A stretch of DNA of 64,000 nucleotides, from the NCBI GenBank assembly GCA_017744515.1, contig JAGIBF010000007.1, positions 1 to 64,000 of the forward strand. The letters are read 5' to 3'. Positions within the stretch are counted from its first letter, which is position 1, and every line of letters starts with the position of its first letter. Shown here piece by piece: positions 45,033 through 53,504 of this stretch. This stretch comes from Niastella sp. (GTDB lineage Bacteria; Bacteroidota; Bacteroidia; Chitinophagales; Chitinophagaceae). Made by a program: the position numbers and the translations under genes. Under the pieces are notes generated by a model that did not search any database, was not told the DNA's origin, and was given only the letters and a program-made list of their open reading frames with translations.

Positions 45033-45057
45033 AAGGGCCTTCCGCGGGAAGGCCCTT
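45033..45057. terminator. Strong hairpin between the permease and DUF2961 regions
   Basis: Perfect 11-bp arms AAGGGCCTTCC / GGAAGGCCCTT with a 3-nt loop. The T run is weak on either strand. It would sit 138 bases past the DUF2961 gene. Confidence 0.6.
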
Positions 45058-45195
45058 CTCTATTGTCAATCATTTTTGTCATTTCGACGCCCGGTGTAAA
45101 TTTAGTGCGTTAAAACATGAGGTAATCAGGGCGGAGAAACCTGCTTGCGAAGCAAAGGAACCGTCTCACGTCTTACCTTTCACCTCTCACGTTCA

Positions 45196-46338
45196 TCAGT
45201 TCTGCTCCAGTTGATCTTTCGATGGCAGTTTCGGGAAAGAAATATGTGGCTCCAGTTGATACCAGAATACAACCGAGCTGATATCCGATTGCTGTTGCAG
45301 GTATCTGCCGCCACTCTTCCAGCCCAGGTCTTGCATGGTGATCTTGAGATCCTTCTCAAAACGCACCGGATCGGTGAGGTGCCAGCGATACATGCCAAAG
45401 CGTTGTTGTGAAGTGTACAGTCCATCAGGTCTTATTACCTGGTGTAATCCCGCATAAGCAGTACTGAACTCTGTATATTTTCCCTTCACATCGAAGTTGT
45501 AAGAACCGCAGAAGTAATCTTCCGTGCCGGTACCATTGATGGTGGGAAATTGTGTATCCCCATCCATGAAGAATTTGATCTCACCTTCACCCCACCAGCC
45601 ATTGTTGTGAACACCATAAGCCATGTAAGTGCCTACGTAATGCCCCTTGCCTTTGATATTATCTATCATGGTGTATAAGCCCCCCTGTGTGGGGTTATTG
45701 CGACGAAACTGTGCGTGAAAGTATGCCGCATCATCCGGCACTTCAGTCAGTGTATAATCGATCTGGTAATAAATGCGCATGTCCTCTGCTGCGATATTCT
45801 CCAGTGTAACGCGGCATTTCTTGCGGAAAGGCATGGGCCAGTAACAGTTGAAAGCACTTCCGGGATTGACAGTTACAGTAAGAGAGTTGAGTGGGGCAAA
45901 AGTACCCCAGCCCATGCCGAAGAAATCTCCCACAGGCACTTCTACAGAAGGCTCTTTCTCATCATCCCAATAAAAACGCAGAATAGAAAAACGCCAGTTG
46001 CCCGTGGGCGTCATCCAGATATGTTGGATAGCACCGGAGCCGGTGATCTCACCCAGCGTAAAAGTGGTGCCTTTTTTCACCACTACGTAAGGACTCACTT
46101 TCCATCCCTGTCCCAGTTCCCGCGCTTCATTCCTGGCAGAGCCGTTTTCAAGCGTGGCCATACCACCTTTGCCGGGCTCACCGGTGAAATTTTCAGGACT
46201 GATAGAACGTGTTTTGGCATTGGAAACCCGGTAGATGTTGCCCAGGTTCACATCGAGACCATTGAAAGAATTGTTTTTCTGTGCAATAACAGCAGTCGTT
46301 ATGGTGACAAGCGCCACCAGTAGTAGTATTGACCTCAT
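45196..46338 (-). CDS. DUF2961 protein (GH172-like glycoside hydrolase), secreted
   Basis: DUF2961 family; characterised relatives (CAZy GH172) act on fructofuranose or arabinofuranose linkages. Seen: signal peptide MRSILLLVALVTITTAVIAQ, ELGQGWKVSPYVVVKKGTTF, and the conserved acidic motifs WGEGEIKFFMDGD and NGTGTEDYF, which hold the glutamates known to matter in GH172. 380 residues from ATG 46338 (an alternative at 46344 adds two). No sugar transporter or other carbohydrate genes are adjacent. The assignment to the family is firm; the linkage cleaved is unknown. Confidence 0.85.
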   Translation of the reverse strand: MRSILLLVALVTITTAVIAQKNNSFNGLDVNLGNIYRVSNAKTRSISPENFTGEPGKGGMATLENGSARNEARELGQGWKVSPYVVVKKGTTFTLGEITGSGAIQHIWMTPTGNWRFSILRFYWDDEKEPSVEVPVGDFFGMGWGTFAPLNSLTVTVNPGSAFNCYWPMPFRKKCRVTLENIAAEDMRIYYQIDYTLTEVPDDAAYFHAQFRRNNPTQGGLYTMIDNIKGKGHYVGTYMAYGVHNNGWWGEGEIKFFMDGDTQFPTINGTGTEDYFCGSYNFDVKGKYTEFSTAYAGLHQVIRPDGLYTSQQRFGMYRWHLTDPVRFEKDLKITMQDLGWKSGGRYLQQQSDISSVVFWYQLEPHISFPKLPSKDQLEQN

Positions 46339-46551
46339 GTACATGTAGGAATTTAGATAACAGGAAGGTACAAAAGTTTTTTCCTTTATCATTTCTTTAA
46401 CACAATTCGCACATACAGGCACGATAAATGATTAACTCCCTTTAGGATCATACAACGGTGGGTCGCTTGCAAAAAGCGACTATCCTTACCATATAGGGCC
46501 ATAACCGCTGCCCAACAAGCGTGTTGATTGGTTGTTTTTTGGTTGTAGAGA

Positions 46552-46599
46552 AAAGGCCCCCTCTGGTCGCACAACAACAGAGAGGGCCTTTGTTTTTTT
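46552..46599 (+). terminator. Terminator-like hairpin on the plus strand without a matching gene
   Basis: Arms AAAGGCCCCCTCTG and CAGAGAGGGCCTTT (one mismatch), 12-nt loop, then GTTTTTTT. On the minus strand there is no T run, although both flanking genes are minus. Confidence 0.65.
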
Positions 46600-46616
46600 A
46601 TTAGTCCGAAAGATTG

Positions 46617-46671
46617 GAAGTCGGAAAGTCCGAAAGTTCATTCCTGTATGTCTTTCGGTCTTTCCGGCTTT
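46617..46671. repeat. GGAAAGTCCGAAAG-word inverted repeat
   Basis: Arms 46617-46636 and 46652-46671 are inverted copies with three mismatches. Probably ends the S9 peptidase transcript. Confidence 0.6.
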
Positions 46672-46688
46672 ACTGACTTCCCGACTTC

Positions 46689-49130
46689 TTAGAATGCTTT
46701 CTTATTACTTCCACCGCCGCTGGTCTTATCAGCACCCTTCACATATTTCTCCAGCCAGGCATTTTGCTCATACAACAGGTGCAGCAGGTTTTCTTTTCCG
46801 CGATAGCCATGCGCTTCGTAAGGCAGCTGTACATAACGTACAGTACCACCATGTCCTTTCACTGCATTGAACAAACGCTCACTCTGGATGGGGAAAGTGC
46901 CGGGATTGTCGTCCATTTCACCATGTATCAGCAGCAAAGGCGTTTTGATCTTGTCGGCATGAAAGAAGGGGCTCATGGCAGCGTACAATTCAGGCGCTTG
47001 CCAGAAAGTGCGGTCTTCGTTCTGGAAACCGAAAGGAGTCAAAGTACGGTTGTAGGCGCCGCTGCGGGCAATACCAGCTTTGAACAGGTTGGTATGCGCC
47101 AGCAGGTTGGCAGTCATGAAGGCGCCATAGCTATGGCCACCTATTGCCACGCGGTTCTTATCACCTACACCCATTTCCGCCAGCTTATTGATAGCCGCTT
47201 CTGCATTCATGCGAAGCTGATCAACGAAGTTGTCATTGGGCTTTTTATCAGCGCTGGTAGCCACGATCGGAAATTCAGCATTGTCCAGTACAGCATATCC
47301 CTGCGTAACCCAGAAGATAGGACCACCATAACCGATCAAGGTGAAGCGGTCTTTGGAGCCACGGATCTGTGCAGCGTCTGCAGCAGAGTTGAACTCACGT
47401 GGATAAGCCCACATCAATACGGGCAGCGGACCATCCTTTTTAGGATCATAATTCTTGGGCAGGTAGAGATTGCCGGTAAGGTCTACACCATCAGCACGCT
47501 TGTAAGATACTTTCTCTTTGATGATGCCATCCAGTTGCGGATAAGGATTCGCAAAGCTGGTGATAGGGCGATCTGCCACTTTCGTCACTAAGTTCTTGAT
47601 GTAGTAGTTGGGCATGTCTTTCTGCGACTCGCGTCGGGTAAGCAGCACCAGTTTGTCGGCATCGAGTACATCAGTGATGCTTTCGTAATAACCTTCCTGA
47701 CAACGCCAGATGATCTCATTCTGTTTGGTCTTGAGGTCAAACTTGGCGAGGAAAGGCAGGTCGCCTTTGGGTGAGCTGCCCACAGGATTGTTCATCAGCA
47801 GCTTGGTTCCGCCGTCGATCGCTCTGATCACATTGCGGCCATATTTATTTTTCACGGTAACGGGAAAGCCGGGGCTGTTGTAAGCATCGGTCATGTTACG
47901 CTCTTGCAGCATTTCCAGTTTACCGGTAGAAGGATTATACAGGCTAAGGCGGGTAGTTTGTTTGCTTTGCAGGCGCTCGCTTACCAGGGCAAGGTTTTCA
48001 TCTCCCCAGGTGATGCCGCCAAAGCGCCAGGCTGTTTTAAACAACTCTTTAGGCTCGCCGCTAAAAGGCGCGCTTAATGCATACACTGCATCATGGAAAT
48101 CACTCTTGCTTTTATACACACCACTATCCAGCGGAGCGCTCCATACGATAGTAGCAGCCTCATCATCGCGCCAGTCGAAACCGCGGGGCGCATTCAACAC
48201 GTTGTCATAGCCAGAAGGAGAAAGCTCGGAAGAAGGCAGCTCTGCCATCACCTTCACCACTTTACCGGTAAGATCAGTGATGCTCACGGTGGAGTTGAAA
48301 CCATTGGCTGGCACCAGGTAAGAGAATGGCTTGTGAATAGTGCGGGTGAGCAGGTACTTCTTATCAGGAGAAAGACTGAACGTAGTATAAATATCAGGCT
48401 TGCCGATCTTCGTTTCAGTACCATTTACATTCTTAACCAGTTGAACGGTGCTGTAGAAAGCAAACAGCTGTTCGTCGTACGGAGATTTGATCAGATCCTG
48501 GTAAGTGCGGCTGGGCGCAACTTTACCGAGGTTTTGCTGAACAGCAGGACCGGAAGGCATTAAAGACTTTGCAGGCGCTGCAGAAGCGGGTTGCAAAGTG
48601 GTTTTATACAACAGGGTGTTGTCATCCATCCACACGAAATCCTGACCAAGGATCACGTTCAGCGGCTGCTTGTTCACCTTGGTAGCTTTGCGGGTGGCCA
48701 CGTCGATCACATACAGGTCAACAGTCTTGTTGGTGGTGTTGGTGAAGGCGATCTTCTTATCGCTGGGGTTCCAGCTTACGTTGCCGGCCAGCATATTGGC
48801 GGGCAGTCCCGTTACGGGATACTCTTTACCAGCCTTGATGTCCTTCAGGAAAAAGTTGTTGATGAAGTTCTGGCGGCTGGGTGCAAAGTTGTTGGGATTG
48901 ATACGTTGCCCTGCGATCCTGAACTCTGGCTGGGCCAGTTCTTCTACCGAAGGATAGCTGTTACGTTCCATCAGCAGCATCCACTCTGCTTTTCCGTCAA
49001 TGCTGACGCCGGGCGTGGGCTTGGCCAGTAACAGGTCGGCGATTTCTTTGGGAGGTGTTTTGTAACCCTCGTCCTGTGCAGAACACCAGGTAGTTACAAA
49101 AATGCAAACGACTACTAACAGTTTTCTCAT
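46689..49130 (-). CDS. Secreted S9 family prolyl-oligopeptidase-type peptidase
   Basis: Serine peptidase with an N-terminal beta-propeller and a C-terminal alpha/beta hydrolase domain. Seen: signal peptide MRKLLVVVCIFVTTWCSAQ, propeller region about 60-540, nucleophile Ser667 in GGHSYG, Asp in LIHGEMDDNPG and His in LPYEAHGYRG. 813 residues. The RYVQLPYEAHGYRGKENLLHLLYEQNAWLEKYV end is typical of the Bacteroidota glutamyl-endopeptidase/DPP-like group. Single gene; probably periplasmic peptide degradation. Confidence 0.92.
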   Translation of the reverse strand: MRKLLVVVCIFVTTWCSAQDEGYKTPPKEIADLLLAKPTPGVSIDGKAEWMLLMERNSYPSVEELAQPEFRIAGQRINPNNFAPSRQNFINNFFLKDIKAGKEYPVTGLPANMLAGNVSWNPSDKKIAFTNTTNKTVDLYVIDVATRKATKVNKQPLNVILGQDFVWMDDNTLLYKTTLQPASAAPAKSLMPSGPAVQQNLGKVAPSRTYQDLIKSPYDEQLFAFYSTVQLVKNVNGTETKIGKPDIYTTFSLSPDKKYLLTRTIHKPFSYLVPANGFNSTVSITDLTGKVVKVMAELPSSELSPSGYDNVLNAPRGFDWRDDEAATIVWSAPLDSGVYKSKSDFHDAVYALSAPFSGEPKELFKTAWRFGGITWGDENLALVSERLQSKQTTRLSLYNPSTGKLEMLQERNMTDAYNSPGFPVTVKNKYGRNVIRAIDGGTKLLMNNPVGSSPKGDLPFLAKFDLKTKQNEIIWRCQEGYYESITDVLDADKLVLLTRRESQKDMPNYYIKNLVTKVADRPITSFANPYPQLDGIIKEKVSYKRADGVDLTGNLYLPKNYDPKKDGPLPVLMWAYPREFNSAADAAQIRGSKDRFTLIGYGGPIFWVTQGYAVLDNAEFPIVATSADKKPNDNFVDQLRMNAEAAINKLAEMGVGDKNRVAIGGHSYGAFMTANLLAHTNLFKAGIARSGAYNRTLTPFGFQNEDRTFWQAPELYAAMSPFFHADKIKTPLLLIHGEMDDNPGTFPIQSERLFNAVKGHGGTVRYVQLPYEAHGYRGKENLLHLLYEQNAWLEKYVKGADKTSGGGSNKKAF

Positions 49131-49344
49131 GAGTGGCTTAGTTTATAAATAGATAGAATTGGTTGTCTGTTAGACGGCAAGTAATTAAAACCCCTGTGGG
49201 GTAGGGGAGACAAGTTAAGTATTGTGCTTTTGTGCCGGCTTACATTATGTGACAGGTGGCGGAATGCTTACAGGAAATACAAGCCATTATAAGTAATTGC
49301 GATACAATAGGGCACGAGGGAAAGACTGGCCGGAAAAATATTTT

Positions 49345-49373
49345 TTGCTAAACGAAAGGATGTCCTATTTTTG
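49345..49373 (+). promoter_or_regulatory. Promoter of the his operon (TTG-N18-TATTTTTG)
   Basis: TTG 49345-49347 and a perfect TATTTTTG at 49366-49373. Transcription would start near 49380, three bases before the leader ATG. Confidence 0.8.
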
Positions 49374-49382
49374 CGACTCGAA

Positions 49383-49436
49383 ATGAACATATTTACGCAC
49401 ATACATCACCATCATCATACTTACCCTTCCAGGTAG
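49383..49436 (+). CDS. hisL: His operon leader peptide (17 aa, six His)
   Basis: Reads MNIFTHIHHHHHTYPSR and stops at TAG 49434. His is encoded by CAC/CAT at 49398-49400 and five times in a row at 49404-49418. Such a His run in a tiny frame directly downstream of a promoter and upstream of a terminator is the hallmark of attenuation. There is no A-rich leader before it, because the ATG is only a few bases from the expected transcript start, so translation is likely leaderless. Confidence 0.85.
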   Translation: MNIFTHIHHHHHTYPSR

Positions 49437-49499
49437 GCCGGTGGTGCTTTGTTCAGTGCCATATCATATTAAAGGGCTTACCGCAGGTAAGCCCTTTTT
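49407..49499 (+). promoter_or_regulatory. Transcription attenuator of the his operon
   Basis: Terminator: AAAGGGCTTACC (49471-49482), loop GCA, GGTAAGCCCTTT (49486-49497), T5 ending 49499. Antiterminator: GGTAGGCC (49432-49439) can pair with GGCTTACC (49475-49482). Pre-emptor: CACCATC inside the His codons (49407-49413) can pair with GGTGGTG (49440-49446). Ribosome stalling at His codons would free the 49432-49446 stretch to disrupt the terminator. Confidence 0.8.
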
Positions 49500-49502
49500 G
49501 CG

Positions 49503-50051
49503 TCTGAACCATGATTAAGTGGATTATAGGGATTAGGAGGAAATAAAAAGGTTCCTGACATTTTCAATAGGCCTTGATTAGTAGTATTTGGATACGTATG
49601 AAAAACCAAATACTTGCTATATGAGTGAATTAAAGTACGGTTCAATTACTGAGAGAGTAATTGGTTGCGCGATGAAGGTGCATGCTGCGTTGGGCAACGG
49701 CTTTCAGGAGGTAATTTATCAAAGAGCGCTGGCTATTGAGTTAAGCTATGCACGAGTTGAGTTTGAGCGGGAATTTAGTATGAAGATTTACTACAGGAAC
49801 GAGGAAATAGGAGAGCGGCGGGCAGATTTTTTTGTAGACAAAAAAGTTATGGTGGAACTAAAAGCTTTAACTGCTTTGGAAAATGTACACCTGGCGCAGG
49901 GAAAAAATTACTTGGAAGCTTACAATCTTGAGGTAGGACTGCTGATAAATTTTGGAGCTACAAGCTTACAATTTAAAAGGCTTGAGAACTTTAAATATAA
50001 ACCAGGCCCTTATCCTCAAAATCTATAAAATCAAATAAATCATGGTTCAGA
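49503..50051. mobile_element. GxxExxY cassette bounded by ~32-nt inverted repeats
   Basis: Left repeat 49503-49534 and right repeat 50020-50051 are inverted copies: 14 identical bases (TCTGAACCATGATT) then 12 of 18 more. They enclose one gene of the GxxExxY family. No transposase. No clear target duplication seen. It separates the his attenuator from hisG. Confidence 0.65.
49621..50028 (+). CDS. GxxExxY protein
   Basis: Small protein of the GxxExxY family, related in fold to PD-(D/E)XK nucleases. Seen: GFQEVIYQRAL at about residues 27-37 (the naming motif), then DFFVDKKVMVELKAL (Asp and Glu-x-Lys as in the nuclease core) and NYLEAYNLEVGLLINFGATSLQFKRL. 135 residues from ATG 49621; an upstream in-frame ATG at 49588 adds 11. 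Its stop lies inside the right inverted repeat. It is common as a single mobile-like gene in many phyla and its function is unknown. Here it would be transcribed under his attenuation. Confidence 0.85.
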   Translation: MSELKYGSITERVIGCAMKVHAALGNGFQEVIYQRALAIELSYARVEFEREFSMKIYYRNEEIGERRADFFVDKKVMVELKALTALENVHLAQGKNYLEAYNLEVGLLINFGATSLQFKRLENFKYKPGPYPQNL

Positions 50052-50902
50052 TGCTTAGAATAGCCATCCAGAAGTCGGGACGTTTGTATGAAGATTCGGT
50101 GCAATTGCTGAAAGAATGCGGTATCGACTTGCGCAACGTAAAAGACCGCCTGCGAACAGAAGCAGACAATTTCCCACTGGAAGTATTTTTCCTGCGCGAT
50201 GACGATATTCCTCAATACGTGGAAGACGGCGTGGCCGACATTGGTATTGTAGGCGAGAACGTGCTGTTTGAAAAGAACAAGCAAGCCGAAATAGTGGAGA
50301 AGCTGGGTTTTGGCAAATGCCGCCTGTCGGTAGCGGTGCCCCGTGGTCAGCAATATGAGGGCGTAGCTTCTCTGCAAGGCAAGCGCATCGCCACCAGTTA
50401 TCCCTTTCTCGTTAATTCCTTCCTCGCAAAGAACAACGTACAGGCTGAGATCCACGAGATCAGCGGTTCAGTAGAGATTGCCCCCGGCATTGGACTTGCC
50501 GATGTGGTGGCCGATCTGGTGAGCAGTGGCTCTACACTCTTCATGAATGGCCTGAAAGAAGTAGAAACCATTCTGCAATCACAGTCGGTACTTATCAGGA
50601 ACAACCAGCTGAATGCAGCACAACAACAATTGCTCGATAAGTTGTTGTTCCGTATAAGGGCTGTGAAGAAGGCCAAACGCACCAAATATGTATTGCTCAA
50701 TGCTCCTAACGAGAAACTGAAAGAGATCATCGGTTTGCTGCCCGGCATGAAGAGCCCCACGGTATTGCCGCTGGCCCAGGAAGGCTGGAGCAGTGTACAT
50801 AGCGTGTTGAGCGAAGACACTTTCTGGGATATTATCGAACAGCTGAAAGAGGCCGGCGCCCAGGGTATTCTCGTGGTCCCCATCGAGAAAATGATAATCT
50901 AA
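50051..50902 (+). CDS. hisG: ATP phosphoribosyltransferase (long form)
   Basis: First enzyme of histidine synthesis, joining PRPP to ATP. Seen: MLRIAIQKSGRLYEDSVQLLKECGI at the start, VADIGIVGENVLFEK, RIATSYPFLVNSFLAKN, and the PRPP-binding ADVVADLVSSGSTL. The C-terminal ~75 residues (from about KAKRTKYVL) form the ACT-like regulatory domain that senses histidine, marking the long form. The native start is taken as ATG 50051; ATG 50042 belongs to the end of the GxxExxY cassette. 283 residues. Confidence 0.95.
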   Translation: MLRIAIQKSGRLYEDSVQLLKECGIDLRNVKDRLRTEADNFPLEVFFLRDDDIPQYVEDGVADIGIVGENVLFEKNKQAEIVEKLGFGKCRLSVAVPRGQQYEGVASLQGKRIATSYPFLVNSFLAKNNVQAEIHEISGSVEIAPGIGLADVVADLVSSGSTLFMNGLKEVETILQSQSVLIRNNQLNAAQQQLLDKLLFRIRAVKKAKRTKYVLLNAPNEKLKEIIGLLPGMKSPTVLPLAQEGWSSVHSVLSEDTFWDIIEQLKEAGAQGILVVPIEKMII

Positions 50903-50964
50903 GTAAATACACCGTTAAACCGGCATACGAAACCAACTACGAAGTGCTATAATATTACGTGTTT

Positions 50965-52254
50965 ATGAAAGTATTTGACAACCCGGCAAGAAGCGAATGG
51001 GATACTTTACTCCAGCGACCGGTGGCTGAAGCTGCCAAACTGGAAGCTACCGTCAGCGGTATCCTGCAGCAGGTGAAAGCCAAAGGAGACGAAGCCGTGA
51101 AACAACTTACGCAGCAATTTGATAAAGCAGTAGTCGATAACCTGCTGGTGGGCGAGGATGAGTTCAAAGAAGCAGCGGACTTTTTGGACGAGGAGCTGAA
51201 GGCAGCCATCTTAACTGCCCAGGCCAATATCGTTGCTTTTCATAAGAAACAGTTGAGTGAACCCGAGGTAGTGGAAACAATGCCCGGCATACAATGCTGG
51301 CGCAAATCGGTAGCTATTGAAAAAGTGGGCCTGTATATTCCGGGAGGAACAGCCCCCTTGTTTTCTACCATCCTGATGCTGGGTGTACCGGCAAAGCTGG
51401 CAGGCTGCAGGGAGATCATACTTTGCTCTCCGCCCGGTAAGAATGGAAAACTGCATCCGGCTATATTATTTGCTGCGCAAGCTGTAGGCGTAACCAAAGT
51501 GTTTAAGGCAGGCGGTGTGCAAGCTATTGGCGCTATGGCTTATGGAACGGAAACAGTACCGCGGGTGTCTAAAATATTCGGACCGGGCAACCAATACGTT
51601 ACCTGTGCCAAGCAACTGGTACAGCAGGAAGGCATCGCCATCGATATGCCCGCTGGCCCCAGCGAAGTCGCGGTATATGCCGACGCAAGTGCTGATCCTG
51701 CTTTTGTAGCAGCAGATCTGCTGAGTCAGGCCGAGCATGGTGTAGACAGCCAGGTGATCCTGGTGGTAAGCGAGAGATCATTAGTAAATAGCGTTCAAAA
51801 AGAACTGGATGATCAATTGGCTTTGCTGCCACGGAAAGACCTTGCAGCACAGGCGCTGGAAAACAGTAAGATATTCGTGATGAAAGACGAAGTGGCTGCT
51901 ATCGATCTGTTGAATGAGTATGCAGCGGAGCACCTGATACTGGCCTGCAACAATGCCAACGAGCTGGCTGATAAAGTAGTGAATGCCGGTTCCGTGTTCC
52001 TGGGCCATTATTCACCCGAAAGCGTGGGCGACTATGCAAGCGGTACCAACCACACCTTGCCTACCAATGGCTATGCAAAAGCCTACAGTGGAGTGAGTGT
52101 AGACAGCTTCGTAAAAAAGATCACCTTCCAGCAGCTTTCTGAGCAAGGATTGAAAAATATTGGCCGTACGGTAGAGCTAATGGCAGAAGCTGAAGGTCTG
52201 GAGGCACATGCGAATGCGGTAAGAGTGCGATTACACTCAGTAAAGAATGAGTAA
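50965..52254 (+). CDS. hisD: Histidinol dehydrogenase
   Basis: Last step of histidine synthesis, oxidising L-histidinol to L-histidine with NAD. Seen: GGTAPLFSTILMLGVPAKLAGC, VQAIGAMAYGTETVPRVSKIFGPGNQYV, DMPAGPSEV, LSQAEHGVDSQ and the zinc/base region EHLILAC and GVDSFVKKITFQQLS. 429 residues, standard. ATG at 50965 preferred over GTG 50959. Follows hisG by 62 bases in the his operon. Confidence 0.97.
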   Translation: MKVFDNPARSEWDTLLQRPVAEAAKLEATVSGILQQVKAKGDEAVKQLTQQFDKAVVDNLLVGEDEFKEAADFLDEELKAAILTAQANIVAFHKKQLSEPEVVETMPGIQCWRKSVAIEKVGLYIPGGTAPLFSTILMLGVPAKLAGCREIILCSPPGKNGKLHPAILFAAQAVGVTKVFKAGGVQAIGAMAYGTETVPRVSKIFGPGNQYVTCAKQLVQQEGIAIDMPAGPSEVAVYADASADPAFVAADLLSQAEHGVDSQVILVVSERSLVNSVQKELDDQLALLPRKDLAAQALENSKIFVMKDEVAAIDLLNEYAAEHLILACNNANELADKVVNAGSVFLGHYSPESVGDYASGTNHTLPTNGYAKAYSGVSVDSFVKKITFQQLSEQGLKNIGRTVELMAEAEGLEAHANAVRVRLHSVKNE

Positions 52255-52316
52255 CAGCTATCCCACACTGAGTTGTAGTTTAGAATCGTCGATTACGAAT
52301 TAGAAAAACAAAAACA

Positions 52317-53378
52317 ATGAGCTTCGATCTTAATAATATACTGAGAGAGAATATAAAAAAATTAGTTCCCTATTCCTCTGCCCGCGATGAATTCAGCGGT
52401 GAGGCCAGCATTTACCTCGATGCCAATGAGAATAGCCTGGGTTCACCATTGACGAAATGGTACAACCGTTATCCCGATCCCCTGCAGAAGAAAGTGAAAG
52501 AAAAGTTGAGCGGAATAAAAGGAGTGCCGGTAGAAAACATGTTCATTGGCAATGGTAGTGATGAATGCATCGATGTGCTGATGCGCGCGTTTTGTGATCC
52601 CGGAAAAGACAATATCATTATTTGTCCGCCTACCTACGGCATGTATGAAGTAAGCGCCAACATCAATGACGTGGCCATCAAAAAAGTACCGCTTACACCT
52701 GCCTTCCAGCTCGACCTGCCTGCTATCGAAGAAGCAGTGGACGATAACACCAAGATGATCTTTATCTGTTCACCCAATAATCCTACCGGCAATTCGCTGG
52801 AAAGGGATGATATTGAAGTATTGCTCAACAACTATTTTGGATTGGTGGTCATCGATGAAGCCTACATCAATTTCTCCCGCTTCCGGTCATTTACCCAGGA
52901 GTTGCAGGATTACCCCAACCTGGTGGTGATGCAAACATTGTCGAAGGCATGGGGCCTGGCTGCACTGCGGGTAGGGCTTGGATTTGCTTCCACTTCTATC
53001 ATCGATGTGATGAATAAAGTGAAGCCCCCTTACAATATTAACCAGGCTTCGCAGGATTTGGTACTGCAGGCACTGGAAGAAGTAGGACAGGTGAATGACA
53101 TGATCAAAGAGATCGTATCGCAACGCGGTGAACTGGAGAAAATATTGCCATCATTGCCAGTAGTGAAAAAAGTATATCCGTCCGATGCAAATTTTCTGCT
53201 GGTGCAGGTAACGGATGCACGCGGTATATACGACTATTTATTGCAGCAGGGCATTGTGGTGCGCGATCGCAGCAAGGTAACCCTTTGCGAAGGCTGCCTG
53301 CGTATTACGGTGGGCACGGCCAGGGAAAACGAAAACCTGGTGAATGCCTTAAAAATGTATGCGGGCGCACTGGCATAA
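52317..53378 (+). CDS. hisC: Histidinol-phosphate aminotransferase
   Basis: PLP aminotransferase, class II fold type I, that makes L-histidinol phosphate. Seen: DANENSLGSP near the N-terminus, GNGSDECIDVLMRAF, SPNNPTGN, VIDEAYINF, the PLP lysine in TLSKAWGLAALRVG, and the C-terminal RDRSKVTLCEGCLRITVGT with the phosphate-binding Arg. 353 residues. Third gene of the operon; REP-like DNA follows. Confidence 0.97.
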   Translation: MSFDLNNILRENIKKLVPYSSARDEFSGEASIYLDANENSLGSPLTKWYNRYPDPLQKKVKEKLSGIKGVPVENMFIGNGSDECIDVLMRAFCDPGKDNIIICPPTYGMYEVSANINDVAIKKVPLTPAFQLDLPAIEEAVDDNTKMIFICSPNNPTGNSLERDDIEVLLNNYFGLVVIDEAYINFSRFRSFTQELQDYPNLVVMQTLSKAWGLAALRVGLGFASTSIIDVMNKVKPPYNINQASQDLVLQALEEVGQVNDMIKEIVSQRGELEKILPSLPVVKKVYPSDANFLLVQVTDARGIYDYLLQQGIVVRDRSKVTLCEGCLRITVGTARENENLVNALKMYAGALA

Positions 53379-53413
53379 CCGGGAAGCTGTCGTCTTATGA
53401 AGGATCGTTTAGC

Positions 53414-53472
53414 TGTCACCCTGAGCTTGTCGAAGGGTTGTCGAAGGCGGCTTGGATAAACTCAGCCTGACA
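53414..53472. repeat. REP-like inverted repeat after hisC
   Basis: TGTCACCCTGAGCTTGTCGAAGG-type arm (53414-53436) and a shorter inverted arm CTCAGCCTGACA (53461-53472). Same family as 28888 and 62668. Confidence 0.8.
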
Positions 53473-53504
53473 TTGTAATTTTCATTCAACGAAAAAACAG
53501 CAAT

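Larger units (their letters stand above)
44735..45195. other. Intergenic region with operator-like repeats and a hairpin
   Basis: No gene seen in 461 bases. Contents: two GTGTCCG motifs at 44864 and 44886, a terminator-like stem at 45033-45057, and a run of (TT)CACCTCTCACG-like words at 45160-45195. Confidence 0.6.
46339..46688. other. Intergenic region with promoter, structured stretch and hairpins
   Basis: 350 bases between two minus-strand genes. Holds an AACTTTTG -7-like box near 46375 for the DUF2961 gene, a GTCGCTT hairpin at 46471-46490, a plus-oriented terminator at 46552-46599 and a CCGAAAG-word inverted repeat at 46617-46671. Confidence 0.55.
49131..49620. other. Intergenic region upstream of the his operon
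   Basis: 490 bases. The left half holds only the 5' region of the S9 peptidase gene. The right half holds the his promoter, leader peptide, attenuator and the left inverted repeat of the GxxExxY cassette. Confidence 0.7.

Noticed and set aside
49621-50028. GxxExxY gene as a phage-defence system
   Set aside because: It stands alone, with no partner effector, and its inverted repeats fit a spreading cassette better.
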